A stretch of 64,000 nt of DNA from JASHPR01 sp963739645 (GTDB taxonomy: Bacteria > Actinomycetota > Actinomycetes > Streptosporangiales > Streptosporangiaceae): the NCBI GenBank assembly GCA_963739645.1, contig CAVUBM010000066.1, positions 30,375 to 94,374 on the forward strand, written 5' to 3'. Below are positions 17,945 through 27,000 of the stretch, in pieces. A program made the translations under genes and the position numbers. The notes under the pieces are model-generated. The model was not told the origin of the DNA. It did not search any database and saw nothing but the letters and a program-made list of their open reading frames with translations. Every line of letters begins with the position of its first letter. The stretch's first letter is position 1.

Positions 17945-19114
17945 GTGAGCGCGCAACGCAAGATCCGGGTCGCGGTCATCTTCGGCGGCAAGGGCCCAGA
18001 GCACGCCGTGTCCTGCATGGGGGGCGGGAACATGCTCCGGTCCATCGACCGGGACAAGTACGAGGTCATCCCCGTCGGCATCACCAGTGACGGCCGCTGG
18101 GTGCTCGCCGCCGACGAGCCGGCCAGGCTGACCGCCGGCGGGAACGAGCTGCCGTCCGTGGAGTCGGTGGCCCAGCCCGGGCCGGACCTGGTCCCGTGGG
18201 CCGATCCGGCCGCCCGGGCCCTGGCCACGCTCAGCGAGCCCGGGGACATCCCGCATCTGCTCGGCCAGGTGGACGTGGTGCTGCCGGTGCTGCACGGCCC
18301 GTTCGGCGAGGACGGCACCATCCAGGGCCTGCTCGAGATGGCCGGGGTCCCTTACGTCGGCTCCGGGGTCCTGGCCAGCGCGGTCAGCATGGACAAGGAG
18401 TACATGAAGATCGTCTTCCAGGCCCGCGGGCTGCCGGTGGGGCCGCACGTGGTGCTGCGCGAGCGGGACTGGCCGCCGTCCGACGCGGCCGCCGCGAGCC
18501 CGACCGACCTGGAGCAGGACCTCGCGCTCAAGCGGGCCCTGGACGCGATCGCCGAACTGGGCTGGCCGCTGTTCGTCAAGCCCGCCCGGGGCGGGTCGAG
18601 CATCGGCACGTCCAAGGCCTCGGACATGACCGGGCTGCAGGCCTCCATCGAGAACGCCAGGCGCTACGACCCGAAGGTGATCGTCGAGGCCGCGATCGAG
18701 GGCTGCGAGGTCGAGTGCGGGGTGATCGAGGGCCTGGACGGCGCCCCGCCGGACGTCAGCCTGCCCGGGCTGCTGCAGATCGGGGGCGGCGAGGAGTTCT
18801 TCGACTTCGAGGCGAAGTACCTGGACGAAGCCAGCGTGATGACGATTCCGGCGCCGATCCCGGCCGAGCACCAGCAGGAGATCCGCCGGATGGCCGCGCT
18901 GGCCTTCGAGGCGGTCTCGGCCGAGGGCCTGGCCCGGGTGGACTTCTTCTACACCCCGGACGGCCAGATCCTGATCAACGAGATCAACACGATCCCCGGG
19001 CTGTCGCCCGCGTCCTACTTCCAGAAGCTGTGGGAGGCCAGCGGCCTGAAGTTCCCGCAGATCATCGACCGCCTGCTGGAAACCGCCCGGAAGAAGCGCC
19101 CGGGCCTGCGCTAG
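17945..19114 (+). CDS. ddl: D-alanine--D-alanine ligase
   Basis: 389 residues. Ddl joins two D-alanines for peptidoglycan precursors. The N-terminal domain begins IRVAVIFGGKGPEHAVSCMG (GG-x-x-x-E-H-x-V-S). The ATP-grasp part includes PVLHGPFGEDGTIQGLLE, the conserved Lys/Glu region LFVKPARGGSSIGTSKA, the metal ligands in ARVDFFYTPDG and INEINTIPGLSP. The start is GTG 17945 after a GGGGGAAGGG stretch. Its position behind plsC-gpsA is typical. VanA-type D-lactate specificity is not indicated. Confidence 0.96.
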   Translation: MSAQRKIRVAVIFGGKGPEHAVSCMGGGNMLRSIDRDKYEVIPVGITSDGRWVLAADEPARLTAGGNELPSVESVAQPGPDLVPWADPAARALATLSEPGDIPHLLGQVDVVLPVLHGPFGEDGTIQGLLEMAGVPYVGSGVLASAVSMDKEYMKIVFQARGLPVGPHVVLRERDWPPSDAAAASPTDLEQDLALKRALDAIAELGWPLFVKPARGGSSIGTSKASDMTGLQASIENARRYDPKVIVEAAIEGCEVECGVIEGLDGAPPDVSLPGLLQIGGGEEFFDFEAKYLDEASVMTIPAPIPAEHQQEIRRMAALAFEAVSAEGLARVDFFYTPDGQILINEINTIPGLSPASYFQKLWEASGLKFPQIIDRLLETARKKRPGLR

Positions 19115-19139
19115 ACCGGCCGCGCCGGTCACGGCTACA

Positions 19140-19172
19140 CCGGCGGGCGGCGCGTCCCGCGCCGCCCGCCGG
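19140..19172. terminator. perfect 15-bp hairpin between ddl and hup
   Basis: Arms CCGGCGGGCGGCGCG and CGCGCCGCCCGCCGG pair perfectly around a 3-base loop. It lies between the convergent ends of ddl and hup, so it can serve both strands. No U-tract follows, as is usual in actinobacteria. Confidence 0.8.
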
Positions 19173-19177
19173 GCGCG

Positions 19178-19471
19178 CTACTTGGCCGCAGCCTTCTTGT
19201 CGCCGTTGACGATCGCCTTGAAGTCGGCGCCTGCCCGGAACCTGGGCACCGAAGACTTGGGCACCTTGATGGATGCGCCCGTGGCAGGGTTACGCGCCGT
19301 GCGGGCCGGCCGGACAGCCTTCTCGAACACACCAAATCCGGTTATGGCAACCTTGTCACCCTTTGCGACGGTTGCCTGGATGGTGTCGAGTACCGCGTTC
19401 ACAGCTTCGGTCGCGGTCTTCTTATCTCCCATCCGTGTCGAAATCGCGTCGATCAGGTCACGCTTGTTCAT
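19178..19471 (-). CDS. hup: HU-family DNA-binding protein
   Basis: 97 residues. HU is the abundant dimeric nucleoid protein that bends DNA. MNKRDLIDAISTRMGDKKT opens the helical body, GFGVFEKAVRPARTARNPAT forms the beta-arm with RNPATG, and FRAGADFKAIVN ends the core before a short KKAAAK tail. It lacks the long Lys/Ala-rich extension of the second actinobacterial HU. The ATG is preceded by AGGAG. In actinobacteria it often follows leuC-leuD; a leuD-like remnant lies upstream. Confidence 0.97.
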   Translation of the reverse strand: MNKRDLIDAISTRMGDKKTATEAVNAVLDTIQATVAKGDKVAITGFGVFEKAVRPARTARNPATGASIKVPKSSVPRFRAGADFKAIVNGDKKAAAK

Positions 19472-19645
19472 TCTTCACTCCTGCGGTTCCCCCTAACGGG
19501 AGGTCGCGCGGACAGGGCAGCCGAATCTCGCGACCTCTGACGTGCCTGAAATTACTGCGATCCAGCGCCGCGGCACAATCACATCCGCATGAAATCACGG
19601 CGTGTCGACGCTGGAACTGCTCATAATGCTACGGGAAAGGGGAAT

Positions 19646-20311
19646 TCAGCGGCCGCCAGGGGTCCGGCGGGCGAGTTCGGCGAGCAGCCGGTCGAGCCGC
19701 CACGCGCCGCGGGCCGCGTCCGCGCCCGGCACCTTGACCGCGTCGCAGATCGCCGCAAACCTGCGCTGCAGCCGGGTCCTGGCGTCGTCGGCCAGGTCCG
19801 CTGAACTGATCAGTTGCTGCGCCAGCCGCAGCCGGCCAGGTCCTCGCCGTCGCCCCCATTGCGGCCACCCTGGGCCAGATGCCCCGGTTCCCGGGGACAC
19901 AGCCCGGCACTCAGATCAATATCGAATCGCGCGACAACGCCCCGGCGCGCCCTTACATCTCCCCGTCCAACATCAACTGTCAGCAGAATGGCGGGATCAG
20001 ACTCGACCGCATCCTGCAACTCAGCGATAGCTTCCCTGGGCACAGATACGGTCAATATGCGAGCGTTTATCAGCTTATTGTTAACAATATTGTCGAGTTC
20101 ATTGGCTACAACGACGCGGAATCCGGACCGGGACACCTCGGCGATCGCCAGGCCCGGGCGAAGACCAGCATCCCGGGCCGGCAATCAGGATCGGCACCCG
20201 GCCGCCGACAGCCCCGCGGCCACTGCCCGCCGTCCCGCCGTCCCTGGCGCGCCGGACCGACACGGCGCGGCCGGTCAAGGTAAACGGCCTCCCCGCCGTG
20301 CTGACCGCCAC
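19646..20311 (-). pseudogene. decayed leuD-like gene (3-isopropylmalate dehydratase small subunit)
   Basis: No single frame covers this stretch. In one frame the text TLTGRAVSV ... VPILIAGPG resembles the start and centre of LeuD. After a shift near 20170-20200 it continues SGFRVVVANELDNIVNN, then ILTVSVP, ESDPAILLTVDV and VARFDIDL, the order of the LeuD swivel domain (GFRVV, D-I-x-x-N-N, I-x-V-D-L, F-x-I-D). The S-S-R-E-H motif is not recognisable and about 35 residues of the N-terminal region are missing. A further shift near 19830 leads to a helical tail (LAQQLISSADLADDART) of unknown origin. The location upstream of hup supports a leuC-leuD-hup ancestry; leuC is absent. A divergent LeuD-like protein damaged by sequence errors is the alternative. 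Confidence 0.5.
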
Positions 20312-20355
20312 CCCTTGACGGTATCTCCAGCGCCGCCCGGCTCTCACCAGGGCCG

Positions 20356-21303
20356 TCAGTCGTACCTCACCCTCGGGTCGAGGACCGCGTACGCCACGTC
20401 GGCCAGCAGGTTCCCCAGGATCGTGGCCAGCGTGGCGATCAGCGTGAACCCGAGCAGGACCTGATAGTCGACGTTCAGCGCGGCGTTGTAGAACGCGAGC
20501 CCCATGCCGGGGTAGTTGAACACCACCTCGATGAAGAGCGCACCGGCGATCACGGTGGGCAGCGAGAGCCCGAGCAGGGTGATGATCGACATCAGCGAGT
20601 TCCTGAACACATGCCCCCACAGCATCCGCCGCTCGCTGGCGCCCTTGGCCCGGGCGGTGCGGACGTAGTCCTGCACCAGGTTGTCCATCACCGAGGAGCG
20701 CATGTACCGGCTCCACAGCGCGTACAGCCCGAAGGAGTACGCGGCTACCGGCAGCACCAGTGCCTTGGGCTGGGACAGGATCTGGCCCACGGTGGTGCCC
20801 TGCGGGGCGAACGGCGGGAACAGGTGAATGTCGATGGAGAACCACTCGACCAGGAGCAGGCCGACGAAGAACTCGGGGGCGGCGTAGCCGAGGAAGGAGA
20901 TCGCGGTCAGGACGTAGTCGCCGGCCGTGTACCGTTTCACGGCCTGGTAGAGGCCGAGGGGGATGCCGAACAGCAGGGAAACCGCGGTGCCCAGGACGAC
21001 CAGGATGATCGTCTTCGGCAGGTCCTGGGCGATCAGGCTGGTGACCGACTGGTTGAGCTTGGTCGAGAAGCCGAGGTTGCCGTGCAGGATCTGCCCGACC
21101 CACTTGATGTACTGCACGTAAAACGGCTGGTCGAAGCCGTATAGCTGGTTGTAGTGGGCGACCTGCTGCGGGGTCGCCCGCGGGCCGAGCAGTGCCTTGA
21201 TCGGCCCGCCAGGGAACAGGTGCACGAGGGCCAGCGTGAACACGGTCACCAGGAACGTGACCAGGAGGGCCTGCAGGGTCCGGCGGATCAGGAACCCGGT
21301 CAC
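20356..21303 (-). CDS. peptide/nickel-type ABC transporter permease (DppB/OppB family)
   Basis: 315 residues, six predicted membrane helices. The start MTGFLIRRTLQALLVTF is characteristic of DppB-like permeases, followed by HLFPGGPIKALLG, the extracytoplasmic PFYVQYIKWV, and the ATPase-contacting loop DYVRTARAKGASERRMLWGH (EAA loop, A-x-G-x-x-x-x-x-x-x-x-H). It ends with the typical DPRVRYD. The family imports peptides, nickel or sugars with a second permease, two ATPases and a binding protein; none of these is next to it in this window. It may pair with components elsewhere or be a leftover of a rearrangement. Confidence 0.9.
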   Translation of the reverse strand: MTGFLIRRTLQALLVTFLVTVFTLALVHLFPGGPIKALLGPRATPQQVAHYNQLYGFDQPFYVQYIKWVGQILHGNLGFSTKLNQSVTSLIAQDLPKTIILVVLGTAVSLLFGIPLGLYQAVKRYTAGDYVLTAISFLGYAAPEFFVGLLLVEWFSIDIHLFPPFAPQGTTVGQILSQPKALVLPVAAYSFGLYALWSRYMRSSVMDNLVQDYVRTARAKGASERRMLWGHVFRNSLMSIITLLGLSLPTVIAGALFIEVVFNYPGMGLAFYNAALNVDYQVLLGFTLIATLATILGNLLADVAYAVLDPRVRYD

Positions 21304-21724
21304 CGTGCCACCGCTCCGGCCGCGGGGCGGTCAGCGCTCGCGGCCAGGAGGACGTCGGCCCCAGCCCGCCGCCGACCCATCCGCGTCCGGTACCAACCAG
21401 CCTGGATTGCCACGGACTCAATTGTGACCCGTGTCCAGACGCCCAGCCAGGGCGCCTCACCCATCGCCACAGCGCCGAATCGGTTTTCCAGGTGAACAGC
21501 GCGCCCGAGCGCGGGTCGCTGAGCGCGGCCGGGCTGCATACCGGAGGCGGCCAGGGGGTTACAATCCGCGACCGGACAAGTGCACAAGGGCCCGGCTGAG
21601 AATTGCACGCCAGGTCAACCGGTATGGTCCTACCTGAGGACTCCCGTGGACTGCAGCCGCGCTGGCCAAGCGCCAGTCCGTTGTGAGCCGCTCTGGTCCA
21701 TTTTCCGAGACACGAGGTCTTGAC
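21304..21724. other. intergenic region between the orphan permease and pntAA
   Basis: About 420 bases between divergent genes with no convincing gene. A leftward open frame at 21300-21608 has no recognisable content or ribosome site. Promoters for both the permease and the pnt operon are expected here, but I see no clear boxes. Confidence 0.4.
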
Positions 21725-22888
21725 GTGAAGGTTGCCGTCGCCAAGGAGACAGCGCCGGGAGAGCGCCGGGTCGCGTTGGTGCCCGAGGCCATGGCCAAGC
21801 TGCGCGCCGCCGGGCTCGAGGTCCTGGTCGAGACGGGCGCGGGCGACGGCGCGTGGCTGAGCGACGATGTGTTCACCGAGGCGGGCGCCAGCATCGTGGC
21901 CAGGGACGAGCTGCGCGCGGCCGCGGACGTGATCGTGATGGTGGGCAGGCCCGACGACGAGATGATCGCCGGGCTCCGCCCGGGCCAGGCCATCCTCGGG
22001 ATGCTGACCCCGCTCGCGGACCCCGCGTTCGCGCAGCGCCTGGCGGAGACCGGCGCCACGTCGATCAGCCTCGACCTGATCCCGCGCACGCTGCCCAGGG
22101 CCCAGCCGATGGACGCCCTCACCTCCCAGGCGAACATCGCCGGTTACAAGGCGGCAGTGGTGGCCGCCGGAGCGTTCGGCCGGTTCTTTCCGCTGCTGAT
22201 AACGGCCGCGGGCACGGCCAGGCCGGCCAAGGTACTGGTGCTCGGGACCGGGGTCGCCGGGCTGCAGGCCATCGGCACGGCCCGCCGGCTCGGCGCGGTC
22301 GTCAGCGCCTACGACGTGCGGCCGGAGACCAAAACCGAGGTCAAGTCGCTCGGCGCGACCTTTATCGAGCTGAGCTCGGTGGGACCGGCCAGCGGCGAGG
22401 GCGGGTACGCGCGGGCCCTGACCGAGGAGGAGCGCCAGGCCCAGCAGGACGAGCTGGCCGGCCACATCGCCAAGCATGACGTAGTGATCACCACCGCACA
22501 GGTGCCGGGCCGCCGGCTGCCGCTGCTGGTCACCGCCGACGCGCTCAAGGAGATGGCGGCGGGCTCGGTGCTGGTGGACATGGGCGCGAGCGCGCTGGGC
22601 GGCAACGTCGAGGGATCGGCGCCGGGCGAGACCGTGGTCACCGAGAACGGCGTGACCATCATCGGGGCCGGCAACCTGCCGTCGACCATGCCCGCCGCCG
22701 CCTCGGCGATGTACGCGCGCAACGTCAGCTCTCTGCTTCTTTACCTGGTGAAGGATGGCTCGCTTTCCGTCGACCTCGAGGACGACCTGGAGCGGGGCGT
22801 TGTAATCACGTATGAGGGCCAGGTGGTTCATCCTGCCCTGGCCGAGTCCGCTGGAGGTACCGGCCGTGTCGACGGCGCTTCTCACTGA
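21725..22888 (+). CDS. pntAA: NAD(P) transhydrogenase subunit alpha, part 1 (PntAA)
   Basis: 387 residues. PntAA is the soluble NAD(H)-binding domain of the proton-translocating transhydrogenase. VKVAVAKETAPGERRVAL is the family start, RPDDEMI and DLIPRTLPRAQPMDALT follow, and the Rossmann motif is VLVLGTGVAGLQAIGTARRLGA in parts (G-x-G-x-A-G). The start is GTG 21725; 14 in-frame codons upstream are not family-like. The end overlaps pntAB by 23 bases. Separating the alpha subunit into two genes is the usual actinobacterial form. Confidence 0.96.
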   Translation: MKVAVAKETAPGERRVALVPEAMAKLRAAGLEVLVETGAGDGAWLSDDVFTEAGASIVARDELRAAADVIVMVGRPDDEMIAGLRPGQAILGMLTPLADPAFAQRLAETGATSISLDLIPRTLPRAQPMDALTSQANIAGYKAAVVAAGAFGRFFPLLITAAGTARPAKVLVLGTGVAGLQAIGTARRLGAVVSAYDVRPETKTEVKSLGATFIELSSVGPASGEGGYARALTEEERQAQQDELAGHIAKHDVVITTAQVPGRRLPLLVTADALKEMAAGSVLVDMGASALGGNVEGSAPGETVVTENGVTIIGAGNLPSTMPAAASAMYARNVSSLLLYLVKDGSLSVDLEDDLERGVVITYEGQVVHPALAESAGGTGRVDGASH

Positions 22889-23192
22889 CCTGACCATCTT
22901 CGCGCTCAGCCTCTGGGTCGGCTTCGAGGTCATCAGCAAGGTTCCGGCCACGCTGCACACCCCGCTGATGTCGGCGGCCAACTCCATCCACGGGATCATC
23001 CTGGTCGGCGCCATGCTGATCGCGGCCAGCACGAACAGCTGGGTCGGCTACACGATCGCGTTCGTCGCCGCGGTATTCGCGTCCGCCAACGTGGTCGGCG
23101 GCTATGTGGTCACCGGCCGGATGCTCAAGATGTTCCGGAAGCGGCCCGCCGCGCCAGCGGCCGCGGCGACGCAGAACGGCCAGGCATCATGA
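22866..23192 (+). CDS. pntAB: NAD(P) transhydrogenase subunit alpha, part 2 (PntAB)
   Basis: 108 residues with three or four membrane helices (LTDLTIFALSLWVGFEVI; IHGIILVGAMLIAA; YTIAFVAAVFASANVVGGY). It contributes the first helices of the proton channel. TPLMSAANSIHGI is the conserved loop (T-P-L-M-S-x-x-N-x-I). The GTG at 22866 lies inside the end of pntAA, and its stop codon overlaps the pntB start as ATGA, so all three subunits are translationally coupled. Confidence 0.95.
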   Translation: MSTALLTDLTIFALSLWVGFEVISKVPATLHTPLMSAANSIHGIILVGAMLIAASTNSWVGYTIAFVAAVFASANVVGGYVVTGRMLKMFRKRPAAPAAAATQNGQAS

Positions 23193-24601
23193 GCGGGTTC
23201 AGCTTCGCCACCCAGCTGATCTACGTGCTGGCCGCGTCGTGCTTCGTGCTCGGCCTGCATCTGATGAACACCCCCGCCACCGCGCGCCGCGGCAACCAGT
23301 TCTCCGTGGCGGGCATGGTTATCGCCATCGTCACGACCCTCGCGCTGATCATCCACGCGGACGTGATCAGTGTCACCGGCTGGATCGTCATGCTCGTCGG
23401 GGTGCTGATCGGCGGCGGCCTGGGGCTGTACGCGGCGCGCACGGTGCAGATGACCGCGATGCCGCAGCTGGTGAGCATGTTCAACGCGGTGGGCGGCGGC
23501 GCCGCGGCGCTGGTCGCGATCCACGACTACATTCGCCTGGCCTCAGCGGTGACCGGGGTGGCGGAGGCCACCACGATCACCACGCTGCTGGACGTGATCA
23601 TCGGAGCGGTGACGTTCTCCGGGTCGATCATCGCGGCCGGCAAGCTGCAGGGCGTGATCACGTCGGCCCCGGTCACGTTCCCCGGCGCCCGGGTCGTGAA
23701 CCTGCTGCTGGCGGCGCTCGCGCTGGCCGCAGGCGGCTACATGATCGCCACGCCGAGCCTGCCCGCGCTGTGGATCGTGATCGTGGCGGCGCTGGCGTTC
23801 GGGGTGTCGATGGTGATGCCGATCGGCGGGGCCGACATGCCGGTGGTGATCTCGCTGCTGAACGCGTTCACCGGCACCGCGGTGGCCATGGCCGGGTTCG
23901 TGATCGGCAACTGGGCGCTGATCATCGCCGGGGCGCTGGTCGGGGCGTCGGGCGGGATCCTGACCAAGCTGATGGCCGACGCGATGAACCGGTCCATCGG
24001 CAACATCATCGTGGGCGGGTTCGGCACCGGTGACACGGCCACGGCCGCGGTGGCCGGCGCGGGTGCTGGCGTGCAGTCCATCGCCGCCGACGACGCGGCC
24101 ATCCAGCTCGCCTACGCCTCCAAAGTGATCATCGTGCCCGGCTACGGCCTGGCCGCGGCGCAGGCCCAGCACGAGGTGGCCGGGCTGGCCGAGGAGCTGG
24201 AGTCGCACGGCGTGGAGGTCTCGTACGCGATCCACCCGGTGGCGGGCCGCATGCCCGGGCACATGAACGTGCTGCTGGCCGAGGCGAACGTGCCGTACCC
24301 GCAGCTCAAGGAGATGGAAGAGGTCAACCCGGAGTTCGCCCGCACCGACGTGGCGCTGGTCATCGGGGCCAACGACGTCACCAACCCGGCGGCCCGGCGG
24401 CCGGGCACGGCGATCTCCGGCATGCCGATCCTGGACGTGGACCAGGCCAAGAGCATCATCGTGATCAAGCGGTCCATGGGCCACGGTTACGCGGGCATCG
24501 ACAACGAGCTGTACGTCAACCCCAAGACCAGCATGTACTTCGCCGACGCCAAGACCGCCCTGTCCGACCTGACCAGCGCGGTCAAGACCCTCGTCGGCTG
24601 A
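23189..24601 (+). CDS. pntB: NAD(P) transhydrogenase subunit beta (PntB)
   Basis: 470 residues. PntB holds the remaining membrane helices (about residues 5-260) and the C-terminal NADP(H)-binding domain. Marks include MPQLVSMFNAVGGGAAAL, GADMPVVISLLNAFTG, the domain start IIVPGYGLAAAQAQH, HPVAGRMPGHMNVLLAEA, VIGANDVTNPAA and IVIKRSMGHGYAGIDN. The complex uses the proton gradient to make NADPH from NADH. Length is normal. The operon ends here. Confidence 0.97.
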   Translation: MSGFSFATQLIYVLAASCFVLGLHLMNTPATARRGNQFSVAGMVIAIVTTLALIIHADVISVTGWIVMLVGVLIGGGLGLYAARTVQMTAMPQLVSMFNAVGGGAAALVAIHDYIRLASAVTGVAEATTITTLLDVIIGAVTFSGSIIAAGKLQGVITSAPVTFPGARVVNLLLAALALAAGGYMIATPSLPALWIVIVAALAFGVSMVMPIGGADMPVVISLLNAFTGTAVAMAGFVIGNWALIIAGALVGASGGILTKLMADAMNRSIGNIIVGGFGTGDTATAAVAGAGAGVQSIAADDAAIQLAYASKVIIVPGYGLAAAQAQHEVAGLAEELESHGVEVSYAIHPVAGRMPGHMNVLLAEANVPYPQLKEMEEVNPEFARTDVALVIGANDVTNPAARRPGTAISGMPILDVDQAKSIIVIKRSMGHGYAGIDNELYVNPKTSMYFADAKTALSDLTSAVKTLVG

Positions 24602-25111
24602 GGCATCCCCTGGCCTGCGCCCGCGACGCCGCCAGAGTGCTCGGCCCCGCCCGCAGGCGCCCGTAAACGCGGGGGCGAAATCACTACATCGACCTAGATA
24701 TCGTCCCTGCGCCGTGCGTGCCCACGGCCGGATATCCGTAGCTCACCAGGAAAAACGCGAAATCTGAAGGGCTGATATGTATCGTGGGCAAGGCTCCGCC
24801 ATGCAATCTGCAAGATGCGAATGTCCCGATCTGTCAGGAAAGGAGCTGCCTGATGCGTCGGCGCCTCAGTCACCGCCCGACCGCCCGCCCGCCGCGGCCC
24901 GCCGCGGCCGGTGTTCGGGTTCGGTGCAAACCGCGGCGTCGCGTTCGCCGGTCGGGACCGACCGAGACCGTTCTGCCCCGCGATCGCTGCCTGCCCGGCG
25001 AGATCCGGGCTCCCGCGTAGCAACCCTCCCCCGCCCTGTCCAGCAGACCATCCACCCCGGAGCGGCTCCAGTCCGCCCGGGGCCGCTCCAGAAGGGGAAT
25101 GGGCACCAGCC
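24602..25111. other. intergenic region downstream of pntB, before the flavohemoglobin-like gene
   Basis: About 510 bases. The part 24690-24830 is AT-richer and likely carries the promoter of the following gene. A 55-codon Arg-rich open frame at 24853-25020 has a good AAAGGAG ribosome site 9 bases upstream of its ATG but no recognisable protein content; it could be a leader ORF. Nothing else is supported. Confidence 0.35.
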
Positions 25112-26545
25112 ATGTCTCGCCGCCCTGAGCCACCAGCTGCCAGCACGTTCGCACCGCCCAGCGGGAACGGTGAGCAGCACAGGGAACAACATGGCCCCGG
25201 CTGGTGGCGCCTGCGGACCTGGCGCCTTGACCTGGCCGTCCTGGCCAGGGTGCGCAGCGGGCTGCACTCAATACCGGATACCGGGCCGTTACCGGCAGAC
25301 GGCGCCCCGCCACTAAACGGCACCCCGCCACCGGGCCGGCCCGCAGAGCCACCGTCACAGCCAGCCCCGCCCGCCACCCCCGCGCCCGGGCCCGACCCGG
25401 CGCTCACCGCCATCCGCGAGACGTTCGCGGCGGTCGAGAAGGCCGGCGACGAGGCAATCGCCTACTTCTACGCCCGGCTGTTCCTGCGCCGGCCCGCCCT
25501 CCGCGAGCTGTTCCCGCCGGCCATGGACCAACAGCGGGACCGGCTGTTCCGGGCGCTGGCCCGCATCGTGGAGAGCCTCAGCACACCCGAGGAGATGGCC
25601 ACCTACCTCGCCCAGCTCGGGAAGGACCACCGCAAGTACGGCGTCGAGCCAGCCATGTACGACGATGTCGGCGCCGCGCTGATCGCCACGTTGCGCAGGT
25701 TCGCCGGGTCCGCGTTCACCAGCGCCGCCGAGCAGGCGTGGCAGGAGGCCTACATGGCCGCGTCCTCGCTCATGCTCAGGGCCGTCGAGGAGGACGCTGG
25801 CGCCCGGCCGGCGTTCTGGACCGCCGAGGTCGTGCAGAACGAGAGCCGCGGCCCCGGCATCGCCGTCCTGACCGTGGCTCCTGACGAGGTGCTCAGCTTC
25901 ACGGCAGGCCAGCACGTGACCGTGCAGACCCCACGCTGGCCACGGGTGTGGCGGCCTTATTCGATCGCCTGCCGTCCGCGCGATGACGGGCTGCTCAGCC
26001 TGCACGTCAAGGCCGTCCCCGGCGGATGGGTGAGCAACGCGCTGGTGCGCCACACGGAACCAGGCGACGAGCTCATCATCGGCCCGCCGCTCGGCACCAT
26101 GACCCTGCAGCACGCCGCGGACCGCGACCTGCTGTGCATCGCGGGCGGCACCGGGCTGTCCCCGATCAAGGCGATCACCGAGCAGGCGATCAGGGACTCC
26201 GGGCCCGGCCGCCGCCGTGAGATCTTCCTGTTCTGCGGGGCCAGGACCCGGGACGAGCTCTACGACCTCAAGGACCTGTGGAAGCTGACTGACGCCTACC
26301 CCTGGATGCAGCTGACGCCGGTCACATCCGACGACCCGGCCTTCGACGGCATGCAGGGCAACGTGGGCCGGGTCGCCGCGCGGTATATGCCGCACCGCGA
26401 CTGCGAAGCCTACGTGGCCGGGCCGCCGGGCATGGTGCGCGAGACGATCCGCGTGCTCCACAGGTCCGGGATCCCGCGCAGCCGCATCCACTACGACGAC
26501 GCGCTGCTGGCCGATCACCCGCGCGCCGGGAGCGGCGGACGGTGA
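25112..26545 (+). CDS. flavohemoglobin-like protein (globin plus ferredoxin-reductase domains)
   Basis: 477 residues. The first 95 residues are Pro/Ala-rich and unlike classical Hmp. A globin domain spans about 98-230: YFYARLFLRRPALRELFP (B10 Tyr, CD1 Phe) and LGKDHRKYGVEPAMYDDVG with the proximal heme His. The reductase part follows: FAD motif RPYSIAC, VSNALVRHTEPGDEL, NAD motif CIAGGTGLSPIKA, and CGARTRDELYDL. Such proteins oxidise nitric oxide to nitrate with O2 and NAD(P)H, or act as single-domain-globin reductases. ATG 25112 is the first Met with plausible spacing to AAGGGG; the open frame extends upstream. Role in NO defence is inference. Confidence 0.88.
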   Translation: MSRRPEPPAASTFAPPSGNGEQHREQHGPGWWRLRTWRLDLAVLARVRSGLHSIPDTGPLPADGAPPLNGTPPPGRPAEPPSQPAPPATPAPGPDPALTAIRETFAAVEKAGDEAIAYFYARLFLRRPALRELFPPAMDQQRDRLFRALARIVESLSTPEEMATYLAQLGKDHRKYGVEPAMYDDVGAALIATLRRFAGSAFTSAAEQAWQEAYMAASSLMLRAVEEDAGARPAFWTAEVVQNESRGPGIAVLTVAPDEVLSFTAGQHVTVQTPRWPRVWRPYSIACRPRDDGLLSLHVKAVPGGWVSNALVRHTEPGDELIIGPPLGTMTLQHAADRDLLCIAGGTGLSPIKAITEQAIRDSGPGRRREIFLFCGARTRDELYDLKDLWKLTDAYPWMQLTPVTSDDPAFDGMQGNVGRVAARYMPHRDCEAYVAGPPGMVRETIRVLHRSGIPRSRIHYDDALLADHPRAGSGGR

Positions 26546-26573
26546 GGCGCGGTCGCCGGGCGGGCCCTCGGGC

Positions 26574-26918
26574 CTAGCTCTCGGCGGCGAACTCCTGAAA
26601 GGCCGCGTAGGCGCGCGGGCCCCAGACCGTGCCGGGGCCGCCGTTCATCATGATCGCGACACCGAGCGCCTCGGCGACCTCGGGTGCGGTGGCGCCCCGG
26701 CTGGCGGCGCCGCGCGCGTGCGCCGCGATGCACCCGTCGCATTCCCGGGTGACCGCGATCGCCAGCGCGAGCAGTTCCTTGAACTTGGCGGGCAGGTGCC
26801 CATCGGCCATAGCGGCGGCTGACATCCGGGCGTAGCCGGAATAGACGTCGGGGATCGCGTCACGGAGCTTGCGGCCCGCGGCCGTAACGTCATGCAGGAT
26901 CTCATGGGCCGTATCCAA
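26574..26918 (-). CDS. carboxymuconolactone decarboxylase / AhpD-like protein
   Basis: 114 residues. The core FKELLALAIAVTRECDGCIAAHARGA shows the CxxC-x3-H site of the AhpD-like superfamily, followed by GATAPEVAEALGVAIMMNGGP. These small helical proteins form trimers or hexamers and act as peroxidase partners or disulfide reductases. The Cys pair suggests a redox role rather than decarboxylation. It stands alone, convergent with the flavohemoglobin-like gene and divergent from a VOC gene. Confidence 0.9.
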   Translation of the reverse strand: MDTAHEILHDVTAAGRKLRDAIPDVYSGYARMSAAAMADGHLPAKFKELLALAIAVTRECDGCIAAHARGAASRGATAPEVAEALGVAIMMNGGPGTVWGPRAYAAFQEFAAES

Positions 26919-27000
26919 GGTTCCGCCTCACATTGTCATCGGTGCGCGCCACGTTACGGTATGGCCGCGGTCCGGGCGGCGGCCCGTAGGCTGGTGACAC

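Noticed and set aside
17156..19132. Open frame of 658 codons opposite gpsA and ddl
   Set aside because: It is antisense to two recognised enzymes, and its translation has the biased composition of a shadow frame.
20099..23032. Open frame of 977 codons on the minus strand across the permease and pnt genes
   Set aside because: It is antisense to pntAA and out of frame with the permease, with no recognisable domain beyond the short leuD-like piece at its end.
24853..25020. 55-codon Arg-rich ORF with a good ribosome site
   Set aside because: Composition is that of a random GC-rich frame and nothing is recognised; mentioned only as a possible leader ORF in the intergenic entry.
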